A stretch of 64,000 nt of DNA from Micromonospora siamensis. Lineage in GTDB: Bacteria > Actinomycetota > Actinomycetes > Mycobacteriales > Micromonosporaceae. Position numbers and translations under genes: made by a program. The notes below the pieces were generated by a model, which saw only the letters and a list, made by a program, of their open reading frames with translations, did no database searches and was not told where the DNA came from. Shown here in pieces: positions 15,794 to 24,248 of this stretch. Every line of letters begins with the position of its first letter. Position 1 is the first letter of the stretch. The DNA is taken from positions 1,612,001 to 1,676,000 of the forward strand of contig NZ_LT607751.1 of the NCBI RefSeq assembly GCF_900090305.1, given 5' to 3'.

Positions 15794-16143
15794 TGGCGGT
15801 CAGGCGGATCAAGCCGAACATCCTCGCCGGTGACCTCGCGGTCAGCCGGCGCTTCTACACCGACCTGATCGGGCTGGACGACCTCGGCGGGATGGACTGG
15901 ATCCGGTTCCTGGGCGGTGGCAGCCGCGAGGTCCAGCTCTCGGTGATGGCGCTCGACGTCCATGCCGGTGTCCACGCCGACGTATCGATCGAGGTGGACG
16001 ACGTCGACGAGGTGCACGCCCGGTGCGTGGCGGCCGGCGCCGAGATCGTCTATCCGCTGACCGACGAGCCGTGGGGGCTGCGCCGGTTCTTCGTCCGGGA
16101 CCCGGACGGCACGGTCGTCAACGTGACCCGGCACGGGGAGTAG
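15793..16143 (+). CDS. VOC (glyoxalase/bleomycin resistance) superfamily protein
   Basis: A 116-residue single-module VOC protein beginning RRIKPNILAGDLAVSRRFYTDLIGL and ending FFVRDPDGTVVNV, the classic paired beta-alpha-beta-beta-beta layout. Members bind metal and act as dioxygenases, isomerases or drug-binding proteins. The reaction cannot be inferred. The TGATG overlap with ppx indicates co-translation. Confidence 0.85.
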   Translation: MAVRRIKPNILAGDLAVSRRFYTDLIGLDDLGGMDWIRFLGGGSREVQLSVMALDVHAGVHADVSIEVDDVDEVHARCVAAGAEIVYPLTDEPWGLRRFFVRDPDGTVVNVTRHGE

Positions 16144-16150
16144 CGGTCTC

Positions 16151-16263
16151 GCTGAGAGAAAGCTGTAAAAGCTGAGAAATAGCTGAACGGATGAGCCCGA
16201 AGGGGCGGTGCCGGCGAACTTGATCACCTACGGTGTCGTCTGCTCGTCCCCTTCGGAAGGAAA
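16151..16263 (+). promoter_or_regulatory. GCTG direct repeats and SD-covering hairpin upstream of 16268
   Basis: GCTG recurs at 16151, 16162, 16171 and 16182 (spacings 11, 9, 11) in an unusually A-rich stretch. This could be an operator for an OmpR-family regulator. Downstream, CCGAAGGGG (16197-16205) is complementary to CCCCTTCGG (16248-16256), whose last bases enter the GGAAGGA ribosome-binding site of the next gene. A fold there could mask the site. Both roles are inference. Confidence 0.35.
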
Positions 16264-16267
16264 TTCT

Positions 16268-16732
16268 GTGTCAGAGCAGGTCGCACCGCCCTCCTCGCCG
16301 TACCCCGGCCAGCCCGACCCGGCCGTGCCGGCGCCGCCGGCCGAGCCGGCCAAGAAGTCCGGCGGGCGCAAGGTGCTCAGCATCCTCGGCGTCATCCTCG
16401 CCGTCCTCGCCTTCGGCGCGTTCAAGTTCGGCGTGAAGTCCTACCTGAACCGCGACGAGACCGCGGACGCCAAGGCCGGCGACTGCCTCGCCGAGCTGCC
16501 CAAGATGGTCGGCGACAAGCAGGAGTCCGCCGACGACGCCAAGGTCGTCGAGTGCACCTCCACGGACGCCGCCTACGACGTGGTCGGCCGCGTCGAGAAC
16601 CAGACCGAGGCGCAGGCCGCGTCCGGCGAGGGCTGCGACAAGTTCATCAAGGAGGGGCAGGACGGCTACGTCTTCTCCAACATCGAGCGGGGCGGCAAGG
16701 GCTACGTGCTCTGCCTGACCAAGCACGCCTGA
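16268..16732 (+). CDS. LppU-like small membrane-anchored protein
   Basis: A 154-residue protein: a Pro/Ala-rich cytoplasmic N-terminus of about 35 residues, one transmembrane helix (KVLSILGVILAVLAFGAFKFGV) and an extracellular domain with four cysteines (AGDCLAEL, VVECTST, GEGCDKF, YVLCLT) that probably pair. This layout matches the LppU/SCO3897-type family of actinobacterial membrane proteins. The GTG start follows a strong GGAAGGA site. A 17 bp stem-loop terminator follows. Function unknown. Confidence 0.7.
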   Translation: MSEQVAPPSSPYPGQPDPAVPAPPAEPAKKSGGRKVLSILGVILAVLAFGAFKFGVKSYLNRDETADAKAGDCLAELPKMVGDKQESADDAKVVECTSTDAAYDVVGRVENQTEAQAASGEGCDKFIKEGQDGYVFSNIERGGKGYVLCLTKHA

Positions 16733-16745
16733 TCCAGGCTCGATC

Positions 16746-16784
16746 CGTCGACGGCGGCACGGTGCGTCCGTGCCGCCGTCGACG
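16746..16784. terminator. Bidirectional stem-loop terminator
   Basis: CGTCGACGGCGGCACGG (16746-16762) pairs perfectly over 17 bp with its inverted copy at 16768-16784 around a 5-nt loop. It lies between two convergent genes and has no U-run, as is usual in high-GC actinobacteria. Confidence 0.85.
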
Positions 16785-16787
16785 TGC

Positions 16788-17417
16788 CTAGAGCCGTTCG
16801 GTGGCCAGCCGGGCGCTGAAGCCGAGCAGCGCCGTGCCGGTGAACGCGTCCATCCCGCGCCGCACCCGGCGGCGGGACAGCACGGCGCGTACCCGGTCCA
16901 GGGCCCCGACCAGCACCGTCAGGTAGGTCAGCGAGAGCGCGGCGTGGCTGAGCGCGAAGGCCAGCAGCACGCCCAGCGGCGCGGAGCCGCCGACGAACTG
17001 CGGCAGCACGGCCAGATAGAACGCCAGCACCTTGGGGTTGGTGATGTTGGACAGGAAGCCCTGCCGGAAGCCGGTCACCGCCTCCCCGGGCGGGACCGTC
17101 CCGCCGGCGTCCGGCAGCGGGTACCGGCCGCGCCAGGCCGACCGCCAGGCCTGCACCCCGAGGTACGCCAAATAGGCCACGCCCGCCCAGCGGATGGTCT
17201 CGAACAACGGCTGGGAGCGGACGATCAGCGTCCCCAACCCGGCCGCCGCCGCGGTGCCCTGGAGCGCGTTGGAGCTGGCCACCCCGGCGGCGCTCCACCT
17301 GCCCCGGCGTCGTCCGGCGGCGAGCGTGTTCCGGGTGACCACCGCGAAGTCCGGCCCCGGGATCAGCACCAGTACGGCGGCGAAGGCCAGGAACGTTCCG
17401 TAGCTGCTCCACGACAT
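16788..17417 (-). CDS. LysE family translocator
   Basis: A 209-residue polytopic protein of the LysE/RhtB exporter family, with the N-terminal LVLIPGPDFAVVTRNTLAAGRRRG, the GFRQGFLSNITNPKVLAFYLAVLPQF motif and five to six hydrophobic helices. Members export amino acids or similar metabolites. The ATG lies six bases behind a TAGGGT -10 box. It is divergent from a PadR regulator 78 bp away, which might control it, though this is only positional. Confidence 0.9.
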   Translation of the reverse strand: MSWSSYGTFLAFAAVLVLIPGPDFAVVTRNTLAAGRRRGRWSAAGVASSNALQGTAAAAGLGTLIVRSQPLFETIRWAGVAYLAYLGVQAWRSAWRGRYPLPDAGGTVPPGEAVTGFRQGFLSNITNPKVLAFYLAVLPQFVGGSAPLGVLLAFALSHAALSLTYLTVLVGALDRVRAVLSRRRVRRGMDAFTGTALLGFSARLATERL

Positions 17418-17423
17418 GCCCCG

Positions 17424-17429
17424 ACCCTA
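17424..17429 (-). promoter_or_regulatory. -10 box of a leaderless LysE promoter
   Basis: On the minus strand TAGGGT ends six nucleotides before the LysE ATG (17417), with no Shine-Dalgarno sequence between them. Confidence 0.45.
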
Positions 17430-17458
17430 TGCCCGCACCGTCGGGCGGTAGCGCGCTC

Positions 17459-17488
17459 TTGACGGTACTGCGCAATCCACACTACTGT
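17459..17488 (+). promoter_or_regulatory. Promoter of the PadR operon (leaderless)
   Basis: A -35 TTGACG (17459-17464) and a -10 TACTGT (17483-17488) are separated by 18 bp, close to the housekeeping consensus. The GTG of padR is seven nucleotides further, with no ribosome-binding site, so the transcript is probably leaderless. PadR proteins often bind their own promoter. Confidence 0.65.
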
Positions 17489-17495
17489 TCGATGC

Positions 17496-17828
17496 GTGGA
17501 CACCACACAGCTGCTCAAGGGCGTGCTCGACCTGGCGGTGCTCGCCGTCCTGCGGGAAGAGGACGGCTACGGCTACGACATCCTGCGCCGGCTGCGCGAG
17601 GCCGGCCTGGAGGAGGTGGGCGACGCGTCGGTCTACGGCACGCTGCGCCGCCTCTTCGCCGCCGGCCTGCTGACCACGTACGTCGTGCCCAGCGAGTCCG
17701 GCCCGCACCGCAAGTACTACGCGCTCAACGCCGCCGGCCGCGACCAGCTCGCCCGCTCCGGCAAGACCTGGCGCTCCTTCGCCACCACCATGGACGCACT
17801 GCTCGACGATCGGGGGATGGCGGCATGA
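17496..17828 (+). CDS. PadR family transcriptional regulator
   Basis: A 110-residue winged-helix regulator with the PadR signature LKGVLDLAVLAVLREEDGYGYDIL, then VYGTLRRLFAAGLLT and the wing GPHRKYYALNAAG. The short length is that of the PadR-s1 group. It overlaps the next gene by 4 nt (ATGA); this PadR plus HAAS-domain membrane partner pairing is common and suggests the partner transmits a membrane or ligand signal to PadR. Confidence 0.93.
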   Translation: MDTTQLLKGVLDLAVLAVLREEDGYGYDILRRLREAGLEEVGDASVYGTLRRLFAAGLLTTYVVPSESGPHRKYYALNAAGRDQLARSGKTWRSFATTMDALLDDRGMAA

Positions 17829-18832
17829 CCGTCACTGAGCAGGACATCACGGACTACGTCGACCGAGTCCGGGCCGCGCTGGCCGACCTGCCGCCCGCCG
17901 TGCGGGACGAGTTGACCGAGGACCTGCCCGAACATCTGACCGAGGTCGCCGCCGAGGCGGACGGCACCCTGGTCGACCGGCTCGGCGAGCCCGAGGCGTA
18001 CGCCGCCGAACTGCGGGTCGCGGCCGGCGCCACCGGGCCGCGCGCCGGGGTCCGGCGGGGTGACCGGATGGCCGCCGCCGCGGGCCGGCTGCGCGCCCGG
18101 CTGGCCCGGCTCGACGTCCGGATCGGCCCGCTCCTCGGGTACGCCACGGCCGGCGAGTTCCTCCGGCTGCTCCGACCGGCTTGGTGGGTGCTGCGCGGCT
18201 ACCTCGCCGCGGCCCTGATCGGCGTGCTGCTCAGCGGCCAGCTTGCCCTGCTGCCCCGCCCGTTCGGCAGCGCCCTCGGCGGGCTGCTGCTGATCGTGAT
18301 CGCCGTCCCGCTGTCGGTCTCCCTCGGCCGCCGGGCCGGCGAGCTGCGCCGCTGGCCGCGCCGCCTGATGCAGGTCGGCGCGGTCGTGCTGGCCTGCTTC
18401 GGTCTGCTGATGGTCGCCGTGACCGACCAGCAGCAGGGCCCCGACGGGCCGGTCAGCTACTACCCGGTGGAGAACCCGTACGACACCGTGCAGGACGTCT
18501 ACGTCTACGACGGCGAGGGGAAACTGGTCCCCAACGCGCGACTGTTCGACCAGGACGGTTCGCCGATCCGACTCGGCTACCCCGACTGTGCCGAACCCGG
18601 CCAGGAGGACGAGGCGGTGCGCGGCGGCTACCCGTACTGCCCGGAGCGGGCACCGTTCGGCCCGCGGCCGGTCCCGTCGCTGACGCCGCCCGACGCGGGA
18701 CCGGCGCCGGCGCCCACGACGGCACCGGGCGGGGCGCCGCCCGCGAGCCCGGCACCGGCCACCAGCAGCGCGCCCGCCCCGACGGCGGTGCCGCCCGCCA
18801 CCACCGGTCCGGCCGTGGGGCCGACCCGCTGA
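17825..18832 (+). CDS. HAAS/DUF1700-like membrane protein, PadR partner
   Basis: A 335-residue protein. Residues 1-75 form a helical HAAS-like domain (DYVDRVRAALADLPPAVRDELTEDLPEHL...). Three hydrophobic segments follow at about 120-200, then an extracellular region with two cysteines, and finally a low-complexity Pro/Ala/Thr tail of about 60 residues. HAAS-domain proteins are co-encoded with PadR regulators and thought to act as sensors. The start overlaps padR. A strong terminator follows. Confidence 0.75.
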   Translation: MTVTEQDITDYVDRVRAALADLPPAVRDELTEDLPEHLTEVAAEADGTLVDRLGEPEAYAAELRVAAGATGPRAGVRRGDRMAAAAGRLRARLARLDVRIGPLLGYATAGEFLRLLRPAWWVLRGYLAAALIGVLLSGQLALLPRPFGSALGGLLLIVIAVPLSVSLGRRAGELRRWPRRLMQVGAVVLACFGLLMVAVTDQQQGPDGPVSYYPVENPYDTVQDVYVYDGEGKLVPNARLFDQDGSPIRLGYPDCAEPGQEDEAVRGGYPYCPERAPFGPRPVPSLTPPDAGPAPAPTTAPGGAPPASPAPATSSAPAPTAVPPATTGPAVGPTR

Positions 18833-18840
18833 GTCCCGCC

Positions 18841-18874
18841 CGAGGGGCGCCCGCCGACCGGCGGGCGCCCCTCG
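18841..18874 (+). terminator. Terminator of the PadR operon
   Basis: CGAGGGGCGCCCGCC (18841-18855) and its perfect inverted copy (18860-18874) form a 15 bp stem with a GACC loop, 8 bp after the stop codon. Confidence 0.85.
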
Positions 18875-19016
18875 CGTCCGCGTCCATCCGGCGAACGGGA
18901 GGTGAATGCCACTCTTCGTGCGTCTTCCGTGGCGTGCCGGCGGCGTGGCAGGCTACCGGCACGTAGGACCACTGGGCGACCAGCCAACGATGACTGACCG
19001 CTAGGAGGACGGGCTC

Positions 19017-19703
19017 ATGGGCGAGATGGTGAGCTTCACCAGCAACGGAGGGACGAGCGAGGGGTATCTCGCGATACCCTCCGCCGGTGGGGCCAGCCCG
19101 GCGGTCATCGTCATCCAGGACTGGTGGGGCCTCGTGCCCCACATCCGGGCGGTGGTGGACCGCTTCGCGGACGCCGGCTTCGTCGCCCTCGCACCCGACT
19201 TCCGGCACGGACAGCCGGCCGCCAAGCCGGACGAGCCGCACCGCATGTTGAACGCCACGCAGATGGACGAGGCCGGCCGGGACATCGCCGCCGCGGCGGA
19301 ATACCTCGCCGGCCGGTCCGAGGTCACCGGCAAGGTCGGCTGCGCCGGCTTCTGCGCCGGGGCGAGCCTGGCGCTCTGGTCCGGGGCGCTGTCGGAGCGG
19401 ATCGTCGCCACCGCCGGCTTCTATCCCCGGCTGCCCTGGGAGGGCATGCGCGCCGACTGGCCGGACTACGCCGGCAAGGCGGCCCTCATCCACTGCGCCG
19501 AGGCCGACGGCACCTCCGCCGACCCGGGCGTACAGGCCGCCCGGTCGGCGATCGAGGCGGCCGGCGGCACCTGCGCCCTGCACGACTACCCGGGCACCGC
19601 GCACGCGTTCTTCAACGAGGACCGGCCGGAGAAGTTCGACCAGCGGGCCGCCGCCACCGCCTGGGCCCGCACCCTGGAACACTTCCGGGCCAAGCTTGGC
19701 TGA
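19017..19703 (+). CDS. Dienelactone hydrolase family protein
   Basis: A 228-residue alpha/beta hydrolase. The dienelactone hydrolase triad is visible: Cys113 in [10 protein letters not shown], Asp164 in [10 protein letters not shown] and His196 in [10 protein letters not shown]. The [10 protein letters not shown] segment near residue 34 is also characteristic. Classical members open dienelactones in chloroaromatic breakdown, but many actinobacterial copies have unknown substrates. The ATG follows a strong TAGGAGGA site. Its end overlaps the next gene by 8 nt. Confidence 0.9.
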   Translation: MGEMVSFTSNGGTSEGYLAIPSAGGASPAVIVIQDWWGLVPHIRAVVDRFADAGFVALAPDFRHGQPAAKPDEPHRMLNATQMDEAGRDIAAAAEYLAGRSEVTGKVGCAGFCAGASLALWSGALSERIVATAGFYPRLPWEGMRADWPDYAGKAALIHCAEADGTSADPGVQAARSAIEAAGGTCALHDYPGTAHAFFNEDRPEKFDQRAAATAWARTLEHFRAKLG

Positions 19704-20436
19704 GTCGCGTACCCCCGCACAGGTGGTCGCCCGCGCCGCGCGGGCGACCGACCTGGCCGACCTCGACGGCGCGGTCAGCGACTGTTTCGCCTGCCCCCGG
19801 CTGGTCGCCTGGCGGGAGGAGGTGGCCCGCACCAGGCGGGCCGCCTTCCGGGATCAGCACTACTGGGGCCGCCCGGTGCCCGGCCTCGGCGCCGCCGACG
19901 CCCGGATCGCCATCCTCGGCCTGGCGCCGGCCGCGCACGGCGGTAACCGCACCGGACGCATCTTCACCGGCGACCGCTCGGGGGACGTGCTCTTCGCCGC
20001 GCTGCACCGGGCCGGCCTGGCCAACCAGCCGACCAGCGTCGCCGCCGACGACGGGCTGACCCTGCGGGACACCAGGATCTTCGCCGCGGTGCGCTGCGCC
20101 CCGCCGGACAACAAGCCCACCCCGCCGGAGCGGGACACCTGTGCGCCCTGGCTGCACCGCGAGCTGACGCTGATCCGCCCCACGCTGCGCGTCGTCGTCG
20201 CGCTCGGCGCGTTCGCCTGGGCCGCCTGGTGGCCGGCGCTGCGCGCGGTGTACGGGGTGCGCCCGACCAGCCCGCGACCGGCATTCGGCCATGGGGCACA
20301 CTGGTCCGGCACGGCCGCACCCGATCTGCTCGGTTGCTACCACGTCAGCCAGCAGAACACCTTCACCGGGCGGCTGACGCCAGAGATGCTGGACGATGTG
20401 TTCACCCGGGCGAAACTGCTGGCCGGGGCGGACTGA
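19696..20436 (+). CDS. Family 5 (UdgB-type) uracil-DNA glycosylase
   Basis: A 246-residue DNA repair enzyme that excises uracil and some deaminated purines. Motif A is [19 protein letters not shown], lacking the catalytic Asp of other UDG families, as expected for UDGb. Motif B is [13 protein letters not shown]. Cysteines in CFACPRL, RCAPPDN, PERDTC and GCYHVS can ligate the 4Fe-4S cluster of the family. It starts at TTG inside the end of the upstream gene. Confidence 0.9.
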   Translation: MAESRTPAQVVARAARATDLADLDGAVSDCFACPRLVAWREEVARTRRAAFRDQHYWGRPVPGLGAADARIAILGLAPAAHGGNRTGRIFTGDRSGDVLFAALHRAGLANQPTSVAADDGLTLRDTRIFAAVRCAPPDNKPTPPERDTCAPWLHRELTLIRPTLRVVVALGAFAWAAWWPALRAVYGVRPTSPRPAFGHGAHWSGTAAPDLLGCYHVSQQNTFTGRLTPEMLDDVFTRAKLLAGAD

Positions 20437-20448
20437 CCTACGGGGGCG

Positions 20449-21231
20449 GTGGCGATGACCGACGGCACGCGTGCGCCCGACGTCGCCCCGTCCCGGCGGC
20501 GTCCGTCGGCCCGCGGTCTGATCCGTCGCTGGTGGCCGGTCGGGGTGGTCGCGGCGCTGCTGGTGCTGGCCGCCGCGGCGGCCGGGCACTCCTCGCTGGG
20601 CGCGACCCGGGTGCCGCCGGTGTCCGACACCATCCCCTACGTGCCGGATTACCCGAGCACCGAGCCGAGTCCGTTCGAGCCGCGCGAGGCGGGCGAGGCG
20701 ACCCAGGTGCACATTCCCCAGTGGATCGCCACCGTCGCCATCGCACTGCTCGCGCTGGGCATCCTGCTGGCGGTCGGCTACGTCGGCTGGCTGCTGATGC
20801 GCGGGGCGATCAACCGGACCACCCGGGCCGTCCCGGTGCAGCGGGCCCGGCGTACCGCCCGGGGCACCGCCGCCGAGGTGGTCGCCGCGTTGGACGCCGG
20901 CCTGGTCGAGCTGGACGACCGGGACACCGACCCGCGTACGGCGGTGATCGCCTGCTGGGTACGCCTGGAGGAGGCGGCCACCGAGGCGGGCGTGCCGAAG
21001 CTGGCCGGGGACACCCCGACCGACCTGGTCACCCGGCTGCTGCGCGGTGACCCGGCCGCCGGCGTGCCGGCGATCGCCAGCGGTGACGTGCTGGCCGAGT
21101 TCGCCCACGTCTACCGGGAGGCCCGGTACGCCACCCACGCCGTGGACGGGCGCACCCGGGACCAGGCCCGCGCGGCGCTGCGTCGACTGCGCGGCGAGCT
21201 GACCGCCGTGGCCGAGGAGCCCGCGCCGTGA
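20449..21231 (+). CDS. DUF4129 domain membrane protein
   Basis: A 260-residue protein with two transmembrane helices (about 26-46 and 90-115), an extracytoplasmic loop between them, and a C-terminal cytoplasmic DUF4129 domain (AVIACWVRLEEAATEAG...PTDLVTRLL...VYREARYA). DUF4129 proteins accompany MoxR and DUF58 genes, as here. GTG at 20449 follows a CGGGGGC site; the ATG two codons later is the alternative. Confidence 0.85.
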   Translation: MAMTDGTRAPDVAPSRRRPSARGLIRRWWPVGVVAALLVLAAAAAGHSSLGATRVPPVSDTIPYVPDYPSTEPSPFEPREAGEATQVHIPQWIATVAIALLALGILLAVGYVGWLLMRGAINRTTRAVPVQRARRTARGTAAEVVAALDAGLVELDDRDTDPRTAVIACWVRLEEAATEAGVPKLAGDTPTDLVTRLLRGDPAAGVPAIASGDVLAEFAHVYREARYATHAVDGRTRDQARAALRRLRGELTAVAEEPAP

Positions 21232-21265
21232 TCCGACGACCGGCTGGACGGCCCGGGAGGCGCCG

Positions 21266-21847
21266 GTGAGCACCAGCATCGAGGAGCTGCTCCGGTTCGA
21301 GGAGGAGCGTCCGCCGGACGGGGAAGCGGAACGCCAGGGCTGGCTGCGGCCGGTGCTGCGGATCCTCGCCGGCGCCGTGGCGATCGTCGCGGTGGCGTTG
21401 GTCGCGTTGCGTACGGTCGGCCTCCAGGTGTCGATCCCGGTGCTGGCGGCCGGCGCGCTCGCCGTCCTCGGGGTCCGCCGGGTGACCGCCGCCCTGTCGC
21501 CGCCACCACCGCCGGCCGGGGGTGGCCGGATCGGCGGCGGCGAGGAGGAAGGCCTCTACAACTGGGGTGCCCGGGACGCGCTGAACGCCGCCGTCAAGCG
21601 GTGGGAGACGCCGCTGGACTGGTCGGCCAGCCGCCCGGAGCGATTCGCCTCCACCGTCCTGCCCCGGTTGGCCGAGCTGGCCGACGAACGGCTGCGCCAG
21701 CGCCACGGGACCACCCGCGAGTCGGACCCGGCTCGCGCCCGTGAGCTGCTGGGTGAGCGGCTCACGGCGTTCCTGGACAACCCTCCCCGCCGCCCCCCGT
21801 CGCCGCGCGACCTCGCGGTGATCGTCGCCGAACTGGAGAAGATCTGA
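21266..21847 (+). CDS. Membrane protein of the MoxR/DUF58 cluster
   Basis: A 193-residue protein with an acidic N-terminus (IEELLRFEEERPP), two transmembrane helices at about 28-72 joined by a tight turn, a Pro/Gly-rich linker and a charged cytoplasmic C-terminus. I do not recognise the family. The stop overlaps the moxR ATG by one base, indicating coupled translation and a role with the MoxR/DUF58 proteins. Confidence 0.75.
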   Translation: MSTSIEELLRFEEERPPDGEAERQGWLRPVLRILAGAVAIVAVALVALRTVGLQVSIPVLAAGALAVLGVRRVTAALSPPPPPAGGGRIGGGEEEGLYNWGARDALNAAVKRWETPLDWSASRPERFASTVLPRLAELADERLRQRHGTTRESDPARARELLGERLTAFLDNPPRRPPSPRDLAVIVAELEKI

Positions 21848-22854
21848 TGAACGACGCGCAGCGCACGATCTCCGCCGCGGAGGTGGGTCACCTGGCCCGA
21901 AGGGTGCTCGACGCGGTCGGCTCGGTCGTGGTCGGCAAGCGGGAGACCCTGGAGCTGGTCCTCTCCGGCATCCTGGCCGGCGGCCACGTGCTGCTGGAGG
22001 ACCTGCCGGGCCTGGGCAAGACGCTCACCGCCCGCTGCTTCGCCCAGGCGCTGGGGCTGGACTTCCGCCGCCTCCAGTTCACCCCCGACCTGCTCCCCGC
22101 CGACGTCACCGGCTCCTTCCTGTACGACCAGAGCAGCGGCGACTTCTCCTTCCGGGCCGGTCCGATCTTCACCAACCTACTGCTGGCCGACGAGATCAAC
22201 CGCACCCCGCCGAAGACCCAGTCGGCGCTGCTGGAGGCGATGCAGGAGAAGCAGGTCTCGGTGGAGGGCGTCACCTACCGGCTGGACGAGCCGTTCCACG
22301 TGCTGGCCACCGCCAACCCGATCGAGTACGAGGGCACCTACCCGCTGCCCGAGGCGCAGCTGGACCGGTTCCTGCTCCGGGTCTCCTTCGGTTACCCGGA
22401 GCGCGACGACGAGTACGACGTGCTGCGCCGCCGGATGTCGCGCCGCCGGGAGGAGGCCGAGATCAAGCCGGTGGTGGACGCGGCGACGCTGCGGGCCATG
22501 CAGGCCGCCCTGGAGGACGTGGTGGTGGAGGACTCCGTCGGCCGGTACATCGTCGAGCTGACCGCCGCCACCCGCGAGCACCCGTCGGTGCTGGTCGGGG
22601 CGTCGCCGCGTGGTTCGCTGGCGCTGCTGCTGCTGGCCCGCGCCCGGGCGGTGCTGGCCGGCCGGGACTACGTGGTGCCGGAGGACGTGAAGGAGGTGGC
22701 GGTGCCGGCGCTGGCGCACCGGATCACCCTGCGTCCGGAGATGTGGCTGCGCCGGGTCGACCCGTCCTTCGTGGTCGGTGAGGTGCTGGAGCAGACCCCG
22801 GCCCCGGCCAGCGGCGCGCTGCCCAGCTACGCGGCCGGTCGGCCCGGGCACTGA
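21847..22854 (+). CDS. MoxR family AAA+ ATPase
   Basis: A 335-residue AAA+ chaperone-like ATPase. Walker A is EDLPGLGKT (about 51-59), Walker B is LLADEIN, and the MoxR-specific RTPPKTQSALLEAMQEKQVSVEG, ANPIEYEGTYPLPEAQLDRF and C-terminal lid are all present. MoxR ATPases are thought to remodel or load metal cofactors into partner proteins, often with DUF58/VWA proteins such as the next gene. It overlaps both neighbours by one base. Confidence 0.95.
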   Translation: MNDAQRTISAAEVGHLARRVLDAVGSVVVGKRETLELVLSGILAGGHVLLEDLPGLGKTLTARCFAQALGLDFRRLQFTPDLLPADVTGSFLYDQSSGDFSFRAGPIFTNLLLADEINRTPPKTQSALLEAMQEKQVSVEGVTYRLDEPFHVLATANPIEYEGTYPLPEAQLDRFLLRVSFGYPERDDEYDVLRRRMSRRREEAEIKPVVDAATLRAMQAALEDVVVEDSVGRYIVELTAATREHPSVLVGASPRGSLALLLLARARAVLAGRDYVVPEDVKEVAVPALAHRITLRPEMWLRRVDPSFVVGEVLEQTPAPASGALPSYAAGRPGH

Positions 22855-24248
22855 TGACGGCGCCGACCGTGTCGGAGGAGGAGTTGCCGGTCGAGCCGGA
22901 GCCCGCCGCGGGTTGGGCGCCCACCCGGGCGCTGGGCCGGGCCGTGCTCGTCACCGGCCTGCTGCTGATCGCCGGAGTGCTGCTCGGCCGGGTGGACCTG
23001 GTGGTGCTGGCCGCGCCGTTCGCGCTGGGCACCGCGTACGCGTTGCGCCGCCGGCCGACCGCGGCGCCGCAGCTCTGGCTCACCGGGGACGAGGCGCAGC
23101 TGGTCGAGGGGGGCGAGCTGGCCGGCACGGTGACGGTGGGCAACCCGGACACCATCGGGTACGACGTGGCCGTGGTGCGGGCCCGGGTCTCGCCGTGGCT
23201 GCACGTCACCCGGGCGAGTTTCGCCGGCGCGGTGACGGACCTGTCCCGGGCGGGCGGCGCGGACCGTCCCTTCGTGACGACGGTGCCCACCAGGGCGGCG
23301 GTCGACCTGGAGCTGGGCGGGGTGGCCCGGCGCTGGGGTCGGCACCCGGTCGGTCCGGCCGGCACCCGGGTTGCCGCCGCGGACGGCCTGCTGCTCTCCC
23401 CGGTGGTGGCCACCGAGCCGGTGCGGGTGCGGGTGTACCCGAGGACCGAGCCGTTCAAGGCGGTGGAGGCGATGCCGCGGGCCGCCGGCCTGGTCGGCGC
23501 GCACCACTCGCGGCGGCCGGGGGAGGGCGGCGAGCTGGCCGGGGTACGGGTCTTCGGCCCGGGCGACCGGCTGCGCCGGATCGACTGGCGGGTCTCGCTG
23601 CGGGCCCGGCAGCTGCACGTGGCGTCCACCCTCTCCGACCGGGACGCCGAGGTGGTGGTCCTGCTCGACGTGCTCGCCGAGACGGGCCGTTCGGGCGGGG
23701 TGGACGGCGCGGCGTCGGTGCTGGACACCACGGTCCGGGCGGCCGCCGCGATCGGCGAGCACTACCTGCACCGCGGTGACCGGGTGGCGATGCTGGAGTA
23801 CGGGCCGGCGGCCCGGCGGCTGCGCCCGGCCACCGGCCGGCGGCAGTACCTCACCCTGCTGGAGTGGCTGCTCGACGTGCGCGCCGAGTCCTCTCCGCAC
23901 GAGCCGTACGACCAGGTCTTCGGTCCGCAGCTGCTGTCGGCCGACGCCCTGGTGGTGGTGCTCACCCCGCTGCTGGACGAGCGGTCGGCGCAGATGCTGG
24001 CCCGGCTGGCCCGTGGTGGGCGGTTCGTGGTGGCGGTGGACACGTTGCCGGCCGACCTGCCGCCGCCCGGCCGGCAGGGCTGGGCCGAGGTGGCGTTCCG
24101 GCTGTGGCGGTTGGACCGGGACACGATGATCGGCCAGTTGCGGGAGCACGGCGTCCCGGTGGTGCGTTGGGCGGGCGCGGGCAGCCTGGACCAGGTGCTG
24201 CGGGACGTGGCCCGGCTGGCCACCGCACCGAGGATCGGTGGCCGATGA
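22854..24248 (+). CDS. DUF58 domain protein
   Basis: A 464-residue protein with two transmembrane helices near the N-terminus (about 25-65), an Ig-like extracytoplasmic or peripheral region, then the DUF58 core (GVRVFGPGDRLRRIDWRVSL) inside a VWA-like fold (VVVLLDVLAETG). DUF58 proteins are standard partners of MoxR ATPases. The ATG overlaps the moxR stop and the end overlaps the next ATG by 4 nt. Confidence 0.92.
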   Translation: MTAPTVSEEELPVEPEPAAGWAPTRALGRAVLVTGLLLIAGVLLGRVDLVVLAAPFALGTAYALRRRPTAAPQLWLTGDEAQLVEGGELAGTVTVGNPDTIGYDVAVVRARVSPWLHVTRASFAGAVTDLSRAGGADRPFVTTVPTRAAVDLELGGVARRWGRHPVGPAGTRVAAADGLLLSPVVATEPVRVRVYPRTEPFKAVEAMPRAAGLVGAHHSRRPGEGGELAGVRVFGPGDRLRRIDWRVSLRARQLHVASTLSDRDAEVVVLLDVLAETGRSGGVDGAASVLDTTVRAAAAIGEHYLHRGDRVAMLEYGPAARRLRPATGRRQYLTLLEWLLDVRAESSPHEPYDQVFGPQLLSADALVVVLTPLLDERSAQMLARLARGGRFVVAVDTLPADLPPPGRQGWAEVAFRLWRLDRDTMIGQLREHGVPVVRWAGAGSLDQVLRDVARLATAPRIGGR

